Source: Desulfatiglans anilini DSM 4660 (lineage in GTDB: Bacteria; Desulfobacterota; DSM-4660; Desulfatiglandales; Desulfatiglandaceae). From it: a stretch of 64,000 bases of DNA. The notes beneath the pieces were generated by a model. It worked only from the letters and a program-made list of their open reading frames with translations. It did no database searches and was not told the origin of the DNA. Positions 1 through 9,873 of the stretch are shown here, in pieces. Location: contig NZ_AULM01000002.1 in assembly GCF_000422285.1 (NCBI RefSeq), forward strand, positions 62,001 to 126,000, written 5' to 3'. The translations under genes and the position numbers were made by a program. Each line of letters starts with the position of its first letter. Positions within the stretch are counted from its first letter, which is position 1.

Positions 1-103
1 AGAGGCGATCCCTCCGGAAGAGCATGGCCACATTCTGTTTGCCGAGGCTCGATCCGGTGGAAATTCGAGGCATCTTTTTTTGCTTTTGTAATTTATCTCG
101 TTT
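1..103. other. Window edge, no gene assigned
   Basis: All three forward frames stay open for most of this stretch, so it may hold the 3' end of an upstream gene, but it is too short to choose a frame. The last 40 bases are T-rich and lead into polA. Confidence 0.3.
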
Positions 104-121
104 TTGGAGTATGGTAAAGGC

Positions 122-2806
122 ATGCCCGATCGTCTTGTCACCGTCTATCTCGTTGATGGCAGTTCCTATCTGCACAGAGCGTACCATGCCATAAGGAATC
201 TGTCCAATTCGAAGGGATTTCCTACCAATGCCGTTTTCGGATTCACCAAGATGCTGCTCAAACTCTTGGCTGAAAGGAATCCAGAACGTCTGGCGGTTGT
301 GTTCGACGCCAAAGGCCGCAATTTCAGACATGCCATCTACGCTGCATACAAGGAAAACCGCCCGCCGATGGCTGAGGATCTTGTCGTTCAGGTGCCGGTG
401 CTGAAAGAGATCGTCAGTTTGCTGAGTGTGCAGATGGTTGAAAAGGAAGGATACGAGGCCGACGATCTGATCGGAACGTATGCCCGTCTTCTGGAGGAGA
501 AGGGTTGCAGTGTTGTCATCGTCAGTGGAGACAAGGATTTCAGGCAGCTGATTTCGCCGCGCATCAGCCTTTGGGATCCGTCCAAGGATGTGGTTACGGA
601 CTATGAAGGCCTCAAACGGACGTACGGGTTCGAACCGGTCCGTTTTGTCGATGTTATGGGGCTTTCCGGCGACAGCACCGACAATATCCCAGGCGTTCCC
701 GGCATCGGGGAGAAGACGGCCGTCGAATTGATCAGGGCCTTTGGTTCTTTCGATGGCGTGTTTAAAAATCTTGGCCAAATCAAGAAGAAGAAGCTGCGCG
801 AGAATCTCGAGAAATACCGGGAGCAGGCCTATTTGAGCAGGCGCCTGGTTGCCATCGAGCGGTTTGCGGATACAGGTGATGCCCCAATGGATTTGCGAAT
901 CGGGGAACCGGACCGCGAACGTCTGGCCCAGGTTTTCAGGGAATTGGAGTTCCATGCTTTATGGGAGCAATTCATGCCCCGTCTTGCGGAGAAAGATGTG
1001 CCTCTGCGCCTCTGTCTGACAAAGTCGGGTTGGCAAATGTTGAAGGACTCGGTCCGCGCGGCGGAGTCAATGGTGATGGTGGTCTTGACATCCGAGAGTG
1101 ATCCTCTTCAGTCGCCGATTGCAGGAATCGCGCTTTTCACGCCTGATGAGGGCTTTTCCTATGTGCCGTTGAACCGTAAGGACCGTGGGGACTCGCCCGG
1201 GCTCAGCTGGGAGGAGATCGAAAAGGATCTGGCCCAACTGCTTGAAGGCGAAAAACTCGGGGTGACCGGGCACGATTTGAAAGTGACCGCTGAGGTGTTC
1301 GCCTTAAAGGGCCTGAAGCTGCGGCGGTTGGAATTCGACACGATGCTTGCGGCCTACGTCGTCAATCCAGGGCTCAAGCGTTACGATCTGCGGGCCCTGG
1401 CTCAGTACTACTTGAATTTGCCGATGACCGCCGAGGAGGAGCTTCTGGGTAAAGGCCGGAACGCCCTGTCCTTTTCCGAAATCCCTTTGGAAAAAGCCTC
1501 CCGCTATTCCTGCGAGAGGCTCCAGGTCATCCTGTCGCTTAAAGAAGATTTGTCGAAGAGACTCGCGGAACATCGGAACGAAGATTTATTCCGCGAAATC
1601 GAAATGAGGTTGATCCCCGTTCTGGTCGACATGGAACTGCGCGGGGTCAAGTTGGATCAAGCGGTTTTCCGGAACCTATCCAAGGATTACGCCGGCAGGA
1701 TGGCGCAGATCGAAAAGGAGATCTTTACCGAAGCCGGGATGGAGTTCAATATTCAATCTTCTCAGCAGCTTGGATTCGTCCTTTTCGAGAAGATGCAGCT
1801 GCCGGTTCAGCGAAAGACCAACAAGACGAAGCATTATTCCACGGATGTCCATGTGTTGAGGAGACTGGCGAATGGTGCTTCCCGGATTCCTGAACTGGTG
1901 TTGGAATACCGAACCCTGTCCAAGTTGAAATCGACCTATCTGGATGCCCTTTTGAAGATGGTGAATCCATCCACCGGAAGGATTCACACATCGTTCAATC
2001 AGGCAGTGACGGCAACGGGGCGTCTGAGCAGCAGCAACCCGAATTTGCAGAATATCCCTGCCCGGGGCGATACCGGACGCGAAATCCGCAGAGGGTTTAT
2101 CGCTGAGGAAGGATTCCGGCTGGTCTCCGCGGACTACAGCCAGGTGGAGCTGCGTGTCTTTGCACACTATTCCGGCGACCAGGCCTTTCTGGACGCTTTT
2201 CGCAGCGGCGAAGACATCCATCGGCGTACGGCCTCCGAGCTGATGGGGGTGCAGCCCGATGCCGTCACTCCGGACATGAGGCGCATCGCCAAGACCATCA
2301 ATTTCGGGATTATTTACGGCATGGGGCCGAGAAAATTGAGTGAGCAGCTTGAAATTGATGTGACGACTGCCAAACATTACATCGAACGTTACTACTCCCG
2401 ATACAGCGGAGTTGTCCAGTACCGGGAGGCGATGATCTCGAAGGCCCGGCGGGATGGCTTCGTGACGACGCTTTTCAACCGCCGCCGGTATCTTCCGGAT
2501 ATCGATCATAAAAATCAGATGATCCGAGCGGAGGCCGAGCGGATGGCGGTGAACACGCCGATTCAGGGGACCGCCGCCGACCTCATCAAGATGGCGATGA
2601 TTCGCATCCATGAGCGCTTGGAGCCGGATCGACCCGTGTGCCGGATGCTGCTCCAGGTCCACGACGAATTGCTCTTCGAGGTGGCTGCGGAAGAGACGGA
2701 GCGGCTCATGCCGATGATCCGCCGGGAGATGGAGGATGTTTATCCGTTGAAGGTTCCGTTGCTTGTCGATATCCGGGAAGGCGCGAATTGGGACGAAGTC
2801 CATTGA
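122..2806 (+). CDS. polA: DNA polymerase I
   Basis: Repair and Okazaki-fragment polymerase of 894 residues, the usual family length. The N-terminal 5' nuclease domain (about 1-290) carries GDKDFRQL and the helix-hairpin-helix GVPGIGEKTA. The polymerase domain is intact: motif A DYSQVELR near residue 671, motif B RRIAKTINFGIIYG near 721, motif C VHDELLFE near 847. The middle 3'-5' exonuclease domain is present but degenerate: the Asp positions of E. coli D355, D424 and D501 read T323, T389 and Q468, although the motif I Glu (E325) remains. Proofreading is therefore probably lost (inference). The ATG at 122 was chosen because an in-frame TTG at 104 would add six residues of no family similarity. 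It is the first gene of a tightly spaced forward run. Confidence 0.97.
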   Translation: MPDRLVTVYLVDGSSYLHRAYHAIRNLSNSKGFPTNAVFGFTKMLLKLLAERNPERLAVVFDAKGRNFRHAIYAAYKENRPPMAEDLVVQVPVLKEIVSLLSVQMVEKEGYEADDLIGTYARLLEEKGCSVVIVSGDKDFRQLISPRISLWDPSKDVVTDYEGLKRTYGFEPVRFVDVMGLSGDSTDNIPGVPGIGEKTAVELIRAFGSFDGVFKNLGQIKKKKLRENLEKYREQAYLSRRLVAIERFADTGDAPMDLRIGEPDRERLAQVFRELEFHALWEQFMPRLAEKDVPLRLCLTKSGWQMLKDSVRAAESMVMVVLTSESDPLQSPIAGIALFTPDEGFSYVPLNRKDRGDSPGLSWEEIEKDLAQLLEGEKLGVTGHDLKVTAEVFALKGLKLRRLEFDTMLAAYVVNPGLKRYDLRALAQYYLNLPMTAEEELLGKGRNALSFSEIPLEKASRYSCERLQVILSLKEDLSKRLAEHRNEDLFREIEMRLIPVLVDMELRGVKLDQAVFRNLSKDYAGRMAQIEKEIFTEAGMEFNIQSSQQLGFVLFEKMQLPVQRKTNKTKHYSTDVHVLRRLANGASRIPELVLEYRTLSKLKSTYLDALLKMVNPSTGRIHTSFNQAVTATGRLSSSNPNLQNIPARGDTGREIRRGFIAEEGFRLVSADYSQVELRVFAHYSGDQAFLDAFRSGEDIHRRTASELMGVQPDAVTPDMRRIAKTINFGIIYGMGPRKLSEQLEIDVTTAKHYIERYYSRYSGVVQYREAMISKARRDGFVTTLFNRRRYLPDIDHKNQMIRAEAERMAVNTPIQGTAADLIKMAMIRIHERLEPDRPVCRMLLQVHDELLFEVAAEETERLMPMIRREMEDVYPLKVPLLVDIREGANWDEVH

Positions 2807-2821
2807 GGGGAGGGAGGATGT

Positions 2822-3757
2822 ATGCCTAGGTATGTTTTCGGGCCGGTGCCTTCGAGGCGGCTGGGTCTGTCCCTGGGCATCGATCTTCTGCCCCCGAAAA
2901 CCTGCTCATTCGACTGCCTGTACTGCGAGGTGGGCCGCACGACATTGAAACTGAGTGAGCCGCAGCCGCTGGTTCCTGTGGCGGAGGTCCTTGCCGAGGC
3001 CAGGTCCATCCTGGAGACAGCGACCACCGATGTCATTACACTGGCGGGCTCTGGTGAACCGACCTTGCACAGCGGCATCGGCGAGGTCATCGCTGGACTT
3101 CGGGATTTGAGTTTAAAACCCGTCGTGCTGCTGACGAACGGGTCCCTTTTTTGGCGGGAGGAGGTCGTCCACAGAGTTCTGGCGGCGGATGTGATCATGC
3201 CTACCTTGTGCAGCGCCTATCCCGAGACCTTCGCCCGGATCCATCGTCCGCACCCCGATATCACCCTCGATAAGGTGATTCGCGGGATCCGGTCTCTAAG
3301 GCACGCTTATGCGGGACGCCTGGCCGTGGAGGTCGTTCTGCTGGCCGGTATCAACGACACGCCCCAGGAGATCGAGGCATTGAAAGGCGTTTTGGACGAG
3401 CTTCGTGCTGATGCCGTGTACCTGAACACGGTTGCAAGGCCTCCATCCGATCCCACGGCCAGGGCGGTCGCTCGGGAGAAGCTGAAGGCCGTCAGGACGT
3501 TTCTAGGCGAGAGTGCTGAAATGGTTGTATCGAAGCCGCTGGCAGCCGGTTCGGGAAAAGGGCTTTCGGCTGTGGAGGTCCTGATCGAGATGATCAAAAG
3601 AAGGCCTCTCAGATTAATGGATGTCTGTTCATCCCTCGGGTTGACGAAGGATGCCGCTGAAGCCCTGATCAGGGGTTTCGAAGTAAAGGGGCTTATCCGA
3701 TCCCGGAAACAGAGTGGCGAAGTCTATTATACGAGTACAGAAGACGATGGAAGATGA
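2822..3757 (+). CDS. Radical SAM protein with winged-helix tail
   Basis: A 311-residue radical SAM enzyme of the COG0731 (TYW1-like) type. The [4Fe-4S]/SAM motif is CSFDCLYC near residue 28, followed by GSGEPTLH and a TIM-barrel core to about residue 235. The last 70 residues look like a winged helix (LSAVEVLIEMIKRRPLRLMD, then a basic wing). The family modifies nucleic acids or peptides; the substrate here is unknown. A clear GGAGG ribosome site sits just before the ATG. It starts 15 bases after polA and overlaps the start of the activase gene, so it is co-transcribed. The family call is strong; the function is open. Confidence 0.85.
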   Translation: MPRYVFGPVPSRRLGLSLGIDLLPPKTCSFDCLYCEVGRTTLKLSEPQPLVPVAEVLAEARSILETATTDVITLAGSGEPTLHSGIGEVIAGLRDLSLKPVVLLTNGSLFWREEVVHRVLAADVIMPTLCSAYPETFARIHRPHPDITLDKVIRGIRSLRHAYAGRLAVEVVLLAGINDTPQEIEALKGVLDELRADAVYLNTVARPPSDPTARAVAREKLKAVRTFLGESAEMVVSKPLAAGSGKGLSAVEVLIEMIKRRPLRLMDVCSSLGLTKDAAEALIRGFEVKGLIRSRKQSGEVYYTSTEDDGR

Positions 3758-6700
3758 GACGCGTGCCTCCGGATCCGGAAGGCAGGGGTTGTATGCCGGC
3801 ATCGACGCCGGCTCGGTGGCTGTCAAAGGCATCGTCATCGATCAGGCGGGGGAAATTGTCCACGCCTGCCCGTATGCCCGGCATTTTGGGAAGGTCGAGG
3901 AGAAGATCCAGGAGTTGATCGCGCAGCTTTACGCGGATATCGGCCCCGAAAGGTTCCGGTCCATATCTTTTACCGGGAACCATGCCCGCAAGCTTGCCGA
4001 GGATCTCGACGCTTTTTATGAGTTTGAAAACATCACCCAGGTCCTCGGCGCGCTGCATGTTGAGCCGAAGGCGCGTTCCATCATCAGCATGGGAGGACAG
4101 GATACCGCCCTTTTCGAGATCGGACACGAGGCCGGGGGGGCGTCCAAAGCGGGCGAAGGAGAGTGGGAGCTGGCCTATTTCAACTCGAACGGGCCGTGCG
4201 CATCCGGAACCGGATCGTTTATCGACCAGCAGGCCCAAAGACTGGCGACGGCCCTCTATGAGACCGAAAAGGTGGTTTCACAGGAGGCCATCGACCAGGT
4301 GCTCGCAGATTTTATCGAGCTCGGGTCGAAGAGCCAAAAACCCGCGCATGTTGCCTGCCGGTGTACGGTCTTCACCAAGTCGGACATGATCCACCTGCAG
4401 AACAAGGGTGAACGGCTGGAGGATATCATTTTCGGCCTCCATATCGGCAATGCCCGCAATTACATGAGCACGATCGTCTCGAATCGCCGGCTGCGCGCGC
4501 CGATCCTTTTCATCGGCGGACTTGCGATGAACCGGCTGCAGGTCCAGGCCTTCAAGGCGTATTTCCCGGATCTCGTCATCCCGCCTCATGCCACCGCGAC
4601 CGGGGCGCTGGGGGTTGCTTTGCAGGCTCTCAGGAGCGGACACAGAGGGGTTGTCGAGGAGAAAAGACTGGAGGAGATCCGCTCCTTACGGATGGTGAAT
4701 CTGCCCTCGGCCCAGAGGCTGATTCTGCGGAAAACGGTGTTCCCGGAAGGCAATCTCGTTGCTTCGAAGCCGCTGAAGAAGAAGACGCGCGTCTATCTTG
4801 GGCTCGATATCGGATCTACGACGACGAAGTATGTCCTGATGGATGAAAACAGGGTGATCATTCACAAGCGCTACGTGCCGACGCAGGGAAAACCCATCGA
4901 GGTGGTGAAAGAACTTTTGGGGGATTTGCAGTCCGAAAGGGGCGGCGATCTGGAAATCGCCGGCACGGCGACCACAGGGTCCGGTCGAAACGTTGTGGGG
5001 GATTTTCTCAATGTCGATCTCATGATCGATGAGATCACGGCGCATGCCCGCGGAGCTGTCGAGATGGACGCCGCGGTGGACACGATCTTCGAGATCGGTG
5101 GTCAGGATTCGAAATACATCTATATCGCGAATACGCACCCGCTCGATTTCGATATGAACAAGGTCTGCGCCGCCGGGACCGGCAGTTTCCTCCACGAGCT
5201 GTCAAACAAGTATGGGATCAACATCGTCGGGGAGTTCCAGGATATCGCTCTTTCATCGTCGGCTCCGGTTCCGTTGGCCGAGCGCTGTACGGTATTCATG
5301 GAATCGGACCTGGTTTCCTATCTTCAGCGGGGGGCGCCGGTCAGGGATTTGATGGCGGGGCTCTGCTATGCCATCGTGTCCAACTATCTCAACCGCGTCG
5401 TAGGCAAGCGCCGCATCGGAGAGCGGATCATGTTCCTGGGGGGCCCTTCCTTGAACAAGGCGGTTGTGGCTGCCTTTGAAAACGTTCTCGGCAGGGGCCT
5501 GCTGGTGCCTCGGCATCGTGAGGTCCTGGGGGCCTACGGTGCGGCTTTGAGTGTTCAGGAACTGATGGCCTACGAAGGAAAGGGCGAGAGTAGTTTCAGA
5601 GGTATAGCCAGTGCTGTTGCGGATAACATGGAGTACGAAGAAAAGATCTGCCATGCCGATCCCAATTGCCACAACCAGTGCAAGCTGAAGATTTATCATT
5701 TCGACGGGCGGCGGAGCGTGTGGGGCGGCGAATGCGGCCGCTACGATGTAACGCGGGGGCGCGGCGAGAAAAAACCCAATTATTTTGCGCTGAGACAGCG
5801 CGTTATGGATGAATTTCTCGACGGCGTGGCGCTGACCCTCAAAGAGGGGGAGACGCGGTTAGAGGCGGACGGGCGACCGACGGTCGGGCTTCAGAGGGCG
5901 CTGCACGTGCATCAGACGGCGGTGCTTTGGGCGCATTTTTTCGATCGGTTGGGGTTCAGGCTGGTGTTGACCCCTCCAACGACGCCTGCCATCTCCTCGA
6001 GCGGCATCGAATCCATGGCCGCAGAAACGTGCTATCCGGTCAAGGTTTCGCACGGACATGCCCGCATGCTGATCGGCAGGACGCGCCACCTCTTCATGCC
6101 CTTCATGATCACCATGGAGAAGCCTCAGGAGGTCGAAAGGGGCTTTTATTGTCCCATGGTGCAGGGCAACACCTATATGCTGCAGTCCGCTTTGGGAATT
6201 GATCTGAAGAAGGCGTTGACCCCGACAGTCTACCTCGATCGGGATCCTAAGACCATAGCCATGGCCTTGACCGAGGCCCTGGGCCCAAAGCTCGGCGTGC
6301 ACTTTGCTGAGACGCACCAGGCCCTGATCCATGCTTTGGGGAAGCAAGCGGCTTTCCGCCGCCGGCTGATAGAGGAAGGCGACCGGGTCAGGGCCGCTAT
6401 GGGTGAAAACGAGCCGCTCGTTGTGGTGACAGGCAGACCCTACAATCTATATGATGAAAGGCTCAATCTGCGTCTTGGGCAGAATTTGGGGAAGATTGGT
6501 TTGACAGCCCTGCCAATGGATTTCCTTGATGCGTCGGCAGTGGATCTTTCCGACTTTCCCAGCATGTATTGGGGCTTGGGCGCACAGATCCTCAGGACGG
6601 CGAAGATCATCAAGGAGCACGATCACCTCTTCGGTCTGCATCTGACCAACTTCGAGTGTGGGCCGGATTCCTTTCTGGAGCATTTTTACCGCTATATCAT

Positions 6701-6857
6701 GGGGGACAAGGCCTACCTCATTCTGGAACTGGATGAGCACAGCGCTGTAGCTGGTGTGATGACGCGTCTGGAGGCCTATCGAAACGTTATTGAAAACGTG
6801 CTGCGAAAGCAGCAGCAAGGGTTCAACGGTGCCCTGGACCACAGGGCAGCCAATTAA
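3747..6857 (+). CDS. BadF/BadG/HgdC-type acyl-CoA dehydratase activase, large N-terminal part
   Basis: This 1036-residue protein has two ASKHA-fold ATPase domains of the BadF/BcrA/HgdC family, one near residue 15 (GIDAGSVAVKGIVID) and one near 350 (LGLDIGSTTTKYVLMD), each with the GGQD and CAAGTGSF/CASGTGSF motifs used to hold a [4Fe-4S] cluster between subunits. After about residue 620 comes a DUF2229-like region with CHADPNCHNQC and ETCYPVK. Family members use ATP to energise an electron for 2-hydroxyacyl-CoA dehydratases or benzoyl-CoA reductases. No dehydratase gene is next to it, so the partner is unknown. The ATG at 3747 overlaps the upstream stop; a GTG at 3714 is the alternative. In relatives this protein often runs on into the region encoded by the next gene. 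Confidence 0.85.
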   Translation: MEDETRASGSGRQGLYAGIDAGSVAVKGIVIDQAGEIVHACPYARHFGKVEEKIQELIAQLYADIGPERFRSISFTGNHARKLAEDLDAFYEFENITQVLGALHVEPKARSIISMGGQDTALFEIGHEAGGASKAGEGEWELAYFNSNGPCASGTGSFIDQQAQRLATALYETEKVVSQEAIDQVLADFIELGSKSQKPAHVACRCTVFTKSDMIHLQNKGERLEDIIFGLHIGNARNYMSTIVSNRRLRAPILFIGGLAMNRLQVQAFKAYFPDLVIPPHATATGALGVALQALRSGHRGVVEEKRLEEIRSLRMVNLPSAQRLILRKTVFPEGNLVASKPLKKKTRVYLGLDIGSTTTKYVLMDENRVIIHKRYVPTQGKPIEVVKELLGDLQSERGGDLEIAGTATTGSGRNVVGDFLNVDLMIDEITAHARGAVEMDAAVDTIFEIGGQDSKYIYIANTHPLDFDMNKVCAAGTGSFLHELSNKYGINIVGEFQDIALSSSAPVPLAERCTVFMESDLVSYLQRGAPVRDLMAGLCYAIVSNYLNRVVGKRRIGERIMFLGGPSLNKAVVAAFENVLGRGLLVPRHREVLGAYGAALSVQELMAYEGKGESSFRGIASAVADNMEYEEKICHADPNCHNQCKLKIYHFDGRRSVWGGECGRYDVTRGRGEKKPNYFALRQRVMDEFLDGVALTLKEGETRLEADGRPTVGLQRALHVHQTAVLWAHFFDRLGFRLVLTPPTTPAISSSGIESMAAETCYPVKVSHGHARMLIGRTRHLFMPFMITMEKPQEVERGFYCPMVQGNTYMLQSALGIDLKKALTPTVYLDRDPKTIAMALTEALGPKLGVHFAETHQALIHALGKQAAFRRRLIEEGDRVRAAMGENEPLVVVTGRPYNLYDERLNLRLGQNLGKIGLTALPMDFLDASAVDLSDFPSMYWGLGAQILRTAKIIKEHDHLFGLHLTNFECGPDSFLEHFYRYIMGDKAYLILELDEHSAVAGVMTRLEAYRNVIENVLRKQQQGFNGALDHRAAN

Positions 6858-6909
6858 TTTCCGTCCGGAAGAGGAAAAACGCTCCATTGAGCGCCACAGA
6901 GTCGATCTC

Positions 6910-8289
6910 ATGAACGAAACAGCCGCCAATGTGATAAGGTTTCAGGCGCTTACCGAACGGGTAGGCCGGGTGAACCTTCGGAACAAGACCTTTCTGATCC
7001 CCCAGATGAACCGGATCGGCTCGCATCTCCTGGCGGCGACCTTTCGCGGTTTCGGCATCCGTGCCCAGGTGATGGAAACATTCAAGGGGCTCGACCTCGG
7101 GAAGGAGTATACCTCGGGGAAGGAATGTTTCCCCTGCCAGGTGACGACGGGAGACATCCTGTACCACATGAAAAAGGAAAAAGAGCGGCTTGGAGATGCC
7201 TTCAGGGCCGATGATTACGTCTATTTCATGCCGGAAGCGGATGGCCCCTGCCGTTTCGGCATGTACAACAAGTATCAGCGCATCGTATTGGATTCCTTTC
7301 CCGATCTGGAGAGTTTGAGGATCGGGTCGTTGACGACCAAGGACGGGTATGCGCTCGATGGGCTGATCGAGCGCCATCGGGTGCGGGACCTGCGCAAATC
7401 GGCCTACTTTTCGGTCATCGTCGGGGATATTCTCGACCGCCTTTTGTGGCGCGTTCGACCCTATGAACGCCGACCGGGTGTGACGGATGCCTTTATCGAG
7501 CAGGCCATGCAGCGGATGGAGCAGGCTTTCGAGCGGCATGCCGCGAAGAAGGATTTCGATGCGATCCTGGGGCGGCTCGGGGAGATCGTCGAGGAGGGAC
7601 GCGGCCTGGTCGATCCGGCCATCCCTCCGAAGCCTCTGATTGGCTTGGTGGGTGAGATCTATCTGCGCACCCACGTGGAAGCCAACCAGGATTTGATCCG
7701 GTTGCTCGAGAGGTACGGCGGAGAGGTGGTGAACGCATCGCTCGCCGAATGGATGAACTACACGAGTTACGACCGTTTGCGTGAAGCCCGGAAGGATTTC
7801 GTCACCGCTCTGCGCCAGCTCCGCATGGCCCCCCTGAAAGAGGCTCTCAACAGAATCATCAGCTACGGGGGGGATTTGTTCTATCAGGAGTATCGTCAAC
7901 GGCAGGTCTACCGTTTTGCAAAGAGCAGGATCGACTTGCTGGAAGACCATCGCATCGCGCATCTGGACAAGCTGCTGCGGCACACAAACCTGTTCAGCTT
8001 CGATGTAGGGACTGAAGCCTGTTTGAGCATACCCGGCATTGTCGAGTATGCGAAAAGCGGATTCAACGGCGTGGTGAATGTCTATCCTTTCACCTGCATG
8101 CCGAGCACGATCACGTCGGCTGTTATCAAACCCGTCATCAATCGCTACAAGATTCCATACCTGGACACGCCGTACGACTCCAGTTCCCAGCCCGGAAGAG
8201 AAGCGACCATCAGAACGTTTATGTATCAAGCCCATCAACACTTCCAACGAAATGGAAGGTTACGGAAGGAGAGTCATTTCGCCCCATGA
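6910..8289 (+). CDS. Activase-associated protein (DUF2229/HgdB-like C-terminal part)
   Basis: A 459-residue protein that resembles the C-terminal third of long (about 1400 residue) CoA-substrate enzyme activases. Visible features are KECFPCQVTTGDIL near residue 75, GPCRFGMYNKYQ near 112, and EACLSIPGIVEYAKSGFNGV near 365 followed by PFTCMPSTI; these cysteines are probable Fe-S ligands as in HgdB-like folds. It is in another reading frame from the upstream gene, and its open frame reaches back to 6790, overlapping that gene's end. The ATG at 6910 is the first Met with family-like sequence after it. It could be a genuinely separate subunit or the result of a frameshift in one long gene. It ends in an ATGA overlap with the RNase G gene. 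Confidence 0.75.
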   Translation: MNETAANVIRFQALTERVGRVNLRNKTFLIPQMNRIGSHLLAATFRGFGIRAQVMETFKGLDLGKEYTSGKECFPCQVTTGDILYHMKKEKERLGDAFRADDYVYFMPEADGPCRFGMYNKYQRIVLDSFPDLESLRIGSLTTKDGYALDGLIERHRVRDLRKSAYFSVIVGDILDRLLWRVRPYERRPGVTDAFIEQAMQRMEQAFERHAAKKDFDAILGRLGEIVEEGRGLVDPAIPPKPLIGLVGEIYLRTHVEANQDLIRLLERYGGEVVNASLAEWMNYTSYDRLREARKDFVTALRQLRMAPLKEALNRIISYGGDLFYQEYRQRQVYRFAKSRIDLLEDHRIAHLDKLLRHTNLFSFDVGTEACLSIPGIVEYAKSGFNGVVNVYPFTCMPSTITSAVIKPVINRYKIPYLDTPYDSSSQPGREATIRTFMYQAHQHFQRNGRLRKESHFAP

Positions 8290-9794
8290 AGACCAAAATG
8301 CTTATCAACGCGGTGGAATCGGAGGAGTACCGGGTAGCCATCGTCACCGACAATGTTTTGGACGGTTTTTACATCGAGAGCACCGCCTCCGAGCAGAAGA
8401 TCGGAAATATCTACAAGGCTACCATAGAACGAATAGAACCCAGTTTGCAGGCATGTTTCGTAAATTTCGGGGCTGACAAGAACGGGTTTCTGCCCTCTGC
8501 AGATATTCATCCAGAGTACTATCATACACCATACGATCCGTCTTCCGACGGACCGCCGCCGCCGCTCGAAAAAGTCCTCAAGAAAGGGCAGGAGCTGCTC
8601 GTGCAGGTGATCAAAGAGATGCCGGGCCGCAAAGGAGCTCATCTCACAACCTTTTTGTCGCTTGCGGGTCGTTATCTCGTTCTCACACCGGGCCGGGAGA
8701 TGGGTGGCGTTTCCAAGAAGATCGAAGACGAAAAAGAGAGGGTGCGGTTAAAAGCGGTCATGTCGGAGTTCACCCTCCCCGAAGGGGTGGGATTCATCGT
8801 GCGGACCGCCGCCCTCAAGCAGAACAAGCGGGAGCTGTCCAGAGATCTGAACCGGCTTCTGCGCATGTGGGAAAACATCCGGAAGGCGGCGAGAGAGGTG
8901 CTCCCTCTGACCTTGATTCACAAAGAGCAGGATGTCTGCCTCAGGACCCTTCGGGACTACTTCACTGGCGAGATCACGGAAGTGCTGGTGGATGACAAGG
9001 ACACCTACGCGAACGTCAAGTCCTACATGAAAATCATCTCGCCGGCTCATCAGAACCGGGTGAAGCTTTACAAGGACAAACGCCCCATTTTCGATCATTA
9101 CAAGATCGAAGAGCAGATCGAGGCGATTTACCGCAGCGAGGTGCCCCTCAAGTCGGGCGGATCTATCGTGATCGATCAGACCGAGGCGCTGATCTCCATC
9201 GATGTCAACTCGGGACGGGGCAAAAGCGGCAAGGATATAGAGACCACGGCTTTCAAGACCAATACGGAAGCGGCGGTGGAGGTGGCCCGGCAGCTGCGTC
9301 TGCGGGACATGGGCGGCCTCGTCGTGATCGATTTCATCGACATGCGGGACAAGAACCACAACCGGGATGTCGAAAAGATGTTGCGCGAGGAGATGAAGAA
9401 AGACCGCGCCAAGACGGACATGTCCCACATCTCCAAGTTCGGACTGCTCGAGTTGTCGCGCCAGCGACTGAGACCGTCGATCGAGTCGCGCAGTTATCAA
9501 ACCTGTCCCCATTGCCAGGGCCGCGGCATCGTCCCGTCCGTGGAATCCGCGGCCATCTCTTTCCTGCGCCAGATCTGGCTGGGTATTACGACCAAAGAAG
9601 TGAATCAGGTGCGGGGGATTTTGTCGCTGGATGTAGCCACCTATCTGCAGAACAAGAAGCGGCATGAGCTTGCCGAGCTCGAATCCCGCTATGGCGTCTG
9701 CATCAATCTCAAAGGGGATCCGCTCCTGCCGCCTGGCAAAGGCCAGATCGAATTCCTGCAGGAAACCCAGCCGAAAGAGAATGGATCGGCGTGA
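8286..9794 (+). CDS. rng: Ribonuclease G (RNase E/G family)
   Basis: A single-strand endoribonuclease of 502 residues, the length of RNase G and without the long C-terminal scaffold of RNase E. An S1-type RNA-binding region occupies about residues 30-125 (IGNIYKATIERIEPSLQACFVNFG). The DNase I-like catalytic core carries IDVNSGR near residue 303 and VIDFIDM near 347, and the Zn-link is CPHCQGRG near 408. In the cell it would trim 16S rRNA 5' ends and start mRNA decay. Its ATG overlaps the upstream stop (ATGA), so translation is probably coupled. Confidence 0.93.
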   Translation: MKTKMLINAVESEEYRVAIVTDNVLDGFYIESTASEQKIGNIYKATIERIEPSLQACFVNFGADKNGFLPSADIHPEYYHTPYDPSSDGPPPPLEKVLKKGQELLVQVIKEMPGRKGAHLTTFLSLAGRYLVLTPGREMGGVSKKIEDEKERVRLKAVMSEFTLPEGVGFIVRTAALKQNKRELSRDLNRLLRMWENIRKAAREVLPLTLIHKEQDVCLRTLRDYFTGEITEVLVDDKDTYANVKSYMKIISPAHQNRVKLYKDKRPIFDHYKIEEQIEAIYRSEVPLKSGGSIVIDQTEALISIDVNSGRGKSGKDIETTAFKTNTEAAVEVARQLRLRDMGGLVVIDFIDMRDKNHNRDVEKMLREEMKKDRAKTDMSHISKFGLLELSRQRLRPSIESRSYQTCPHCQGRGIVPSVESAAISFLRQIWLGITTKEVNQVRGILSLDVATYLQNKKRHELAELESRYGVCINLKGDPLLPPGKGQIEFLQETQPKENGSA

Positions 9795-9873
9795 TCTCAG
9801 GGTTCAAGCCGCAGGACGGGCCGGGGCCGGGCGCCCGGCCGAGAGATGCCTCAGGGCGGTGCGCTGAGATCTG

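Noticed and set aside
1676-2803. A 375-codon minus-strand frame inside polA
   Set aside because: Antisense to the conserved polymerase motifs A to C; no independent evidence.
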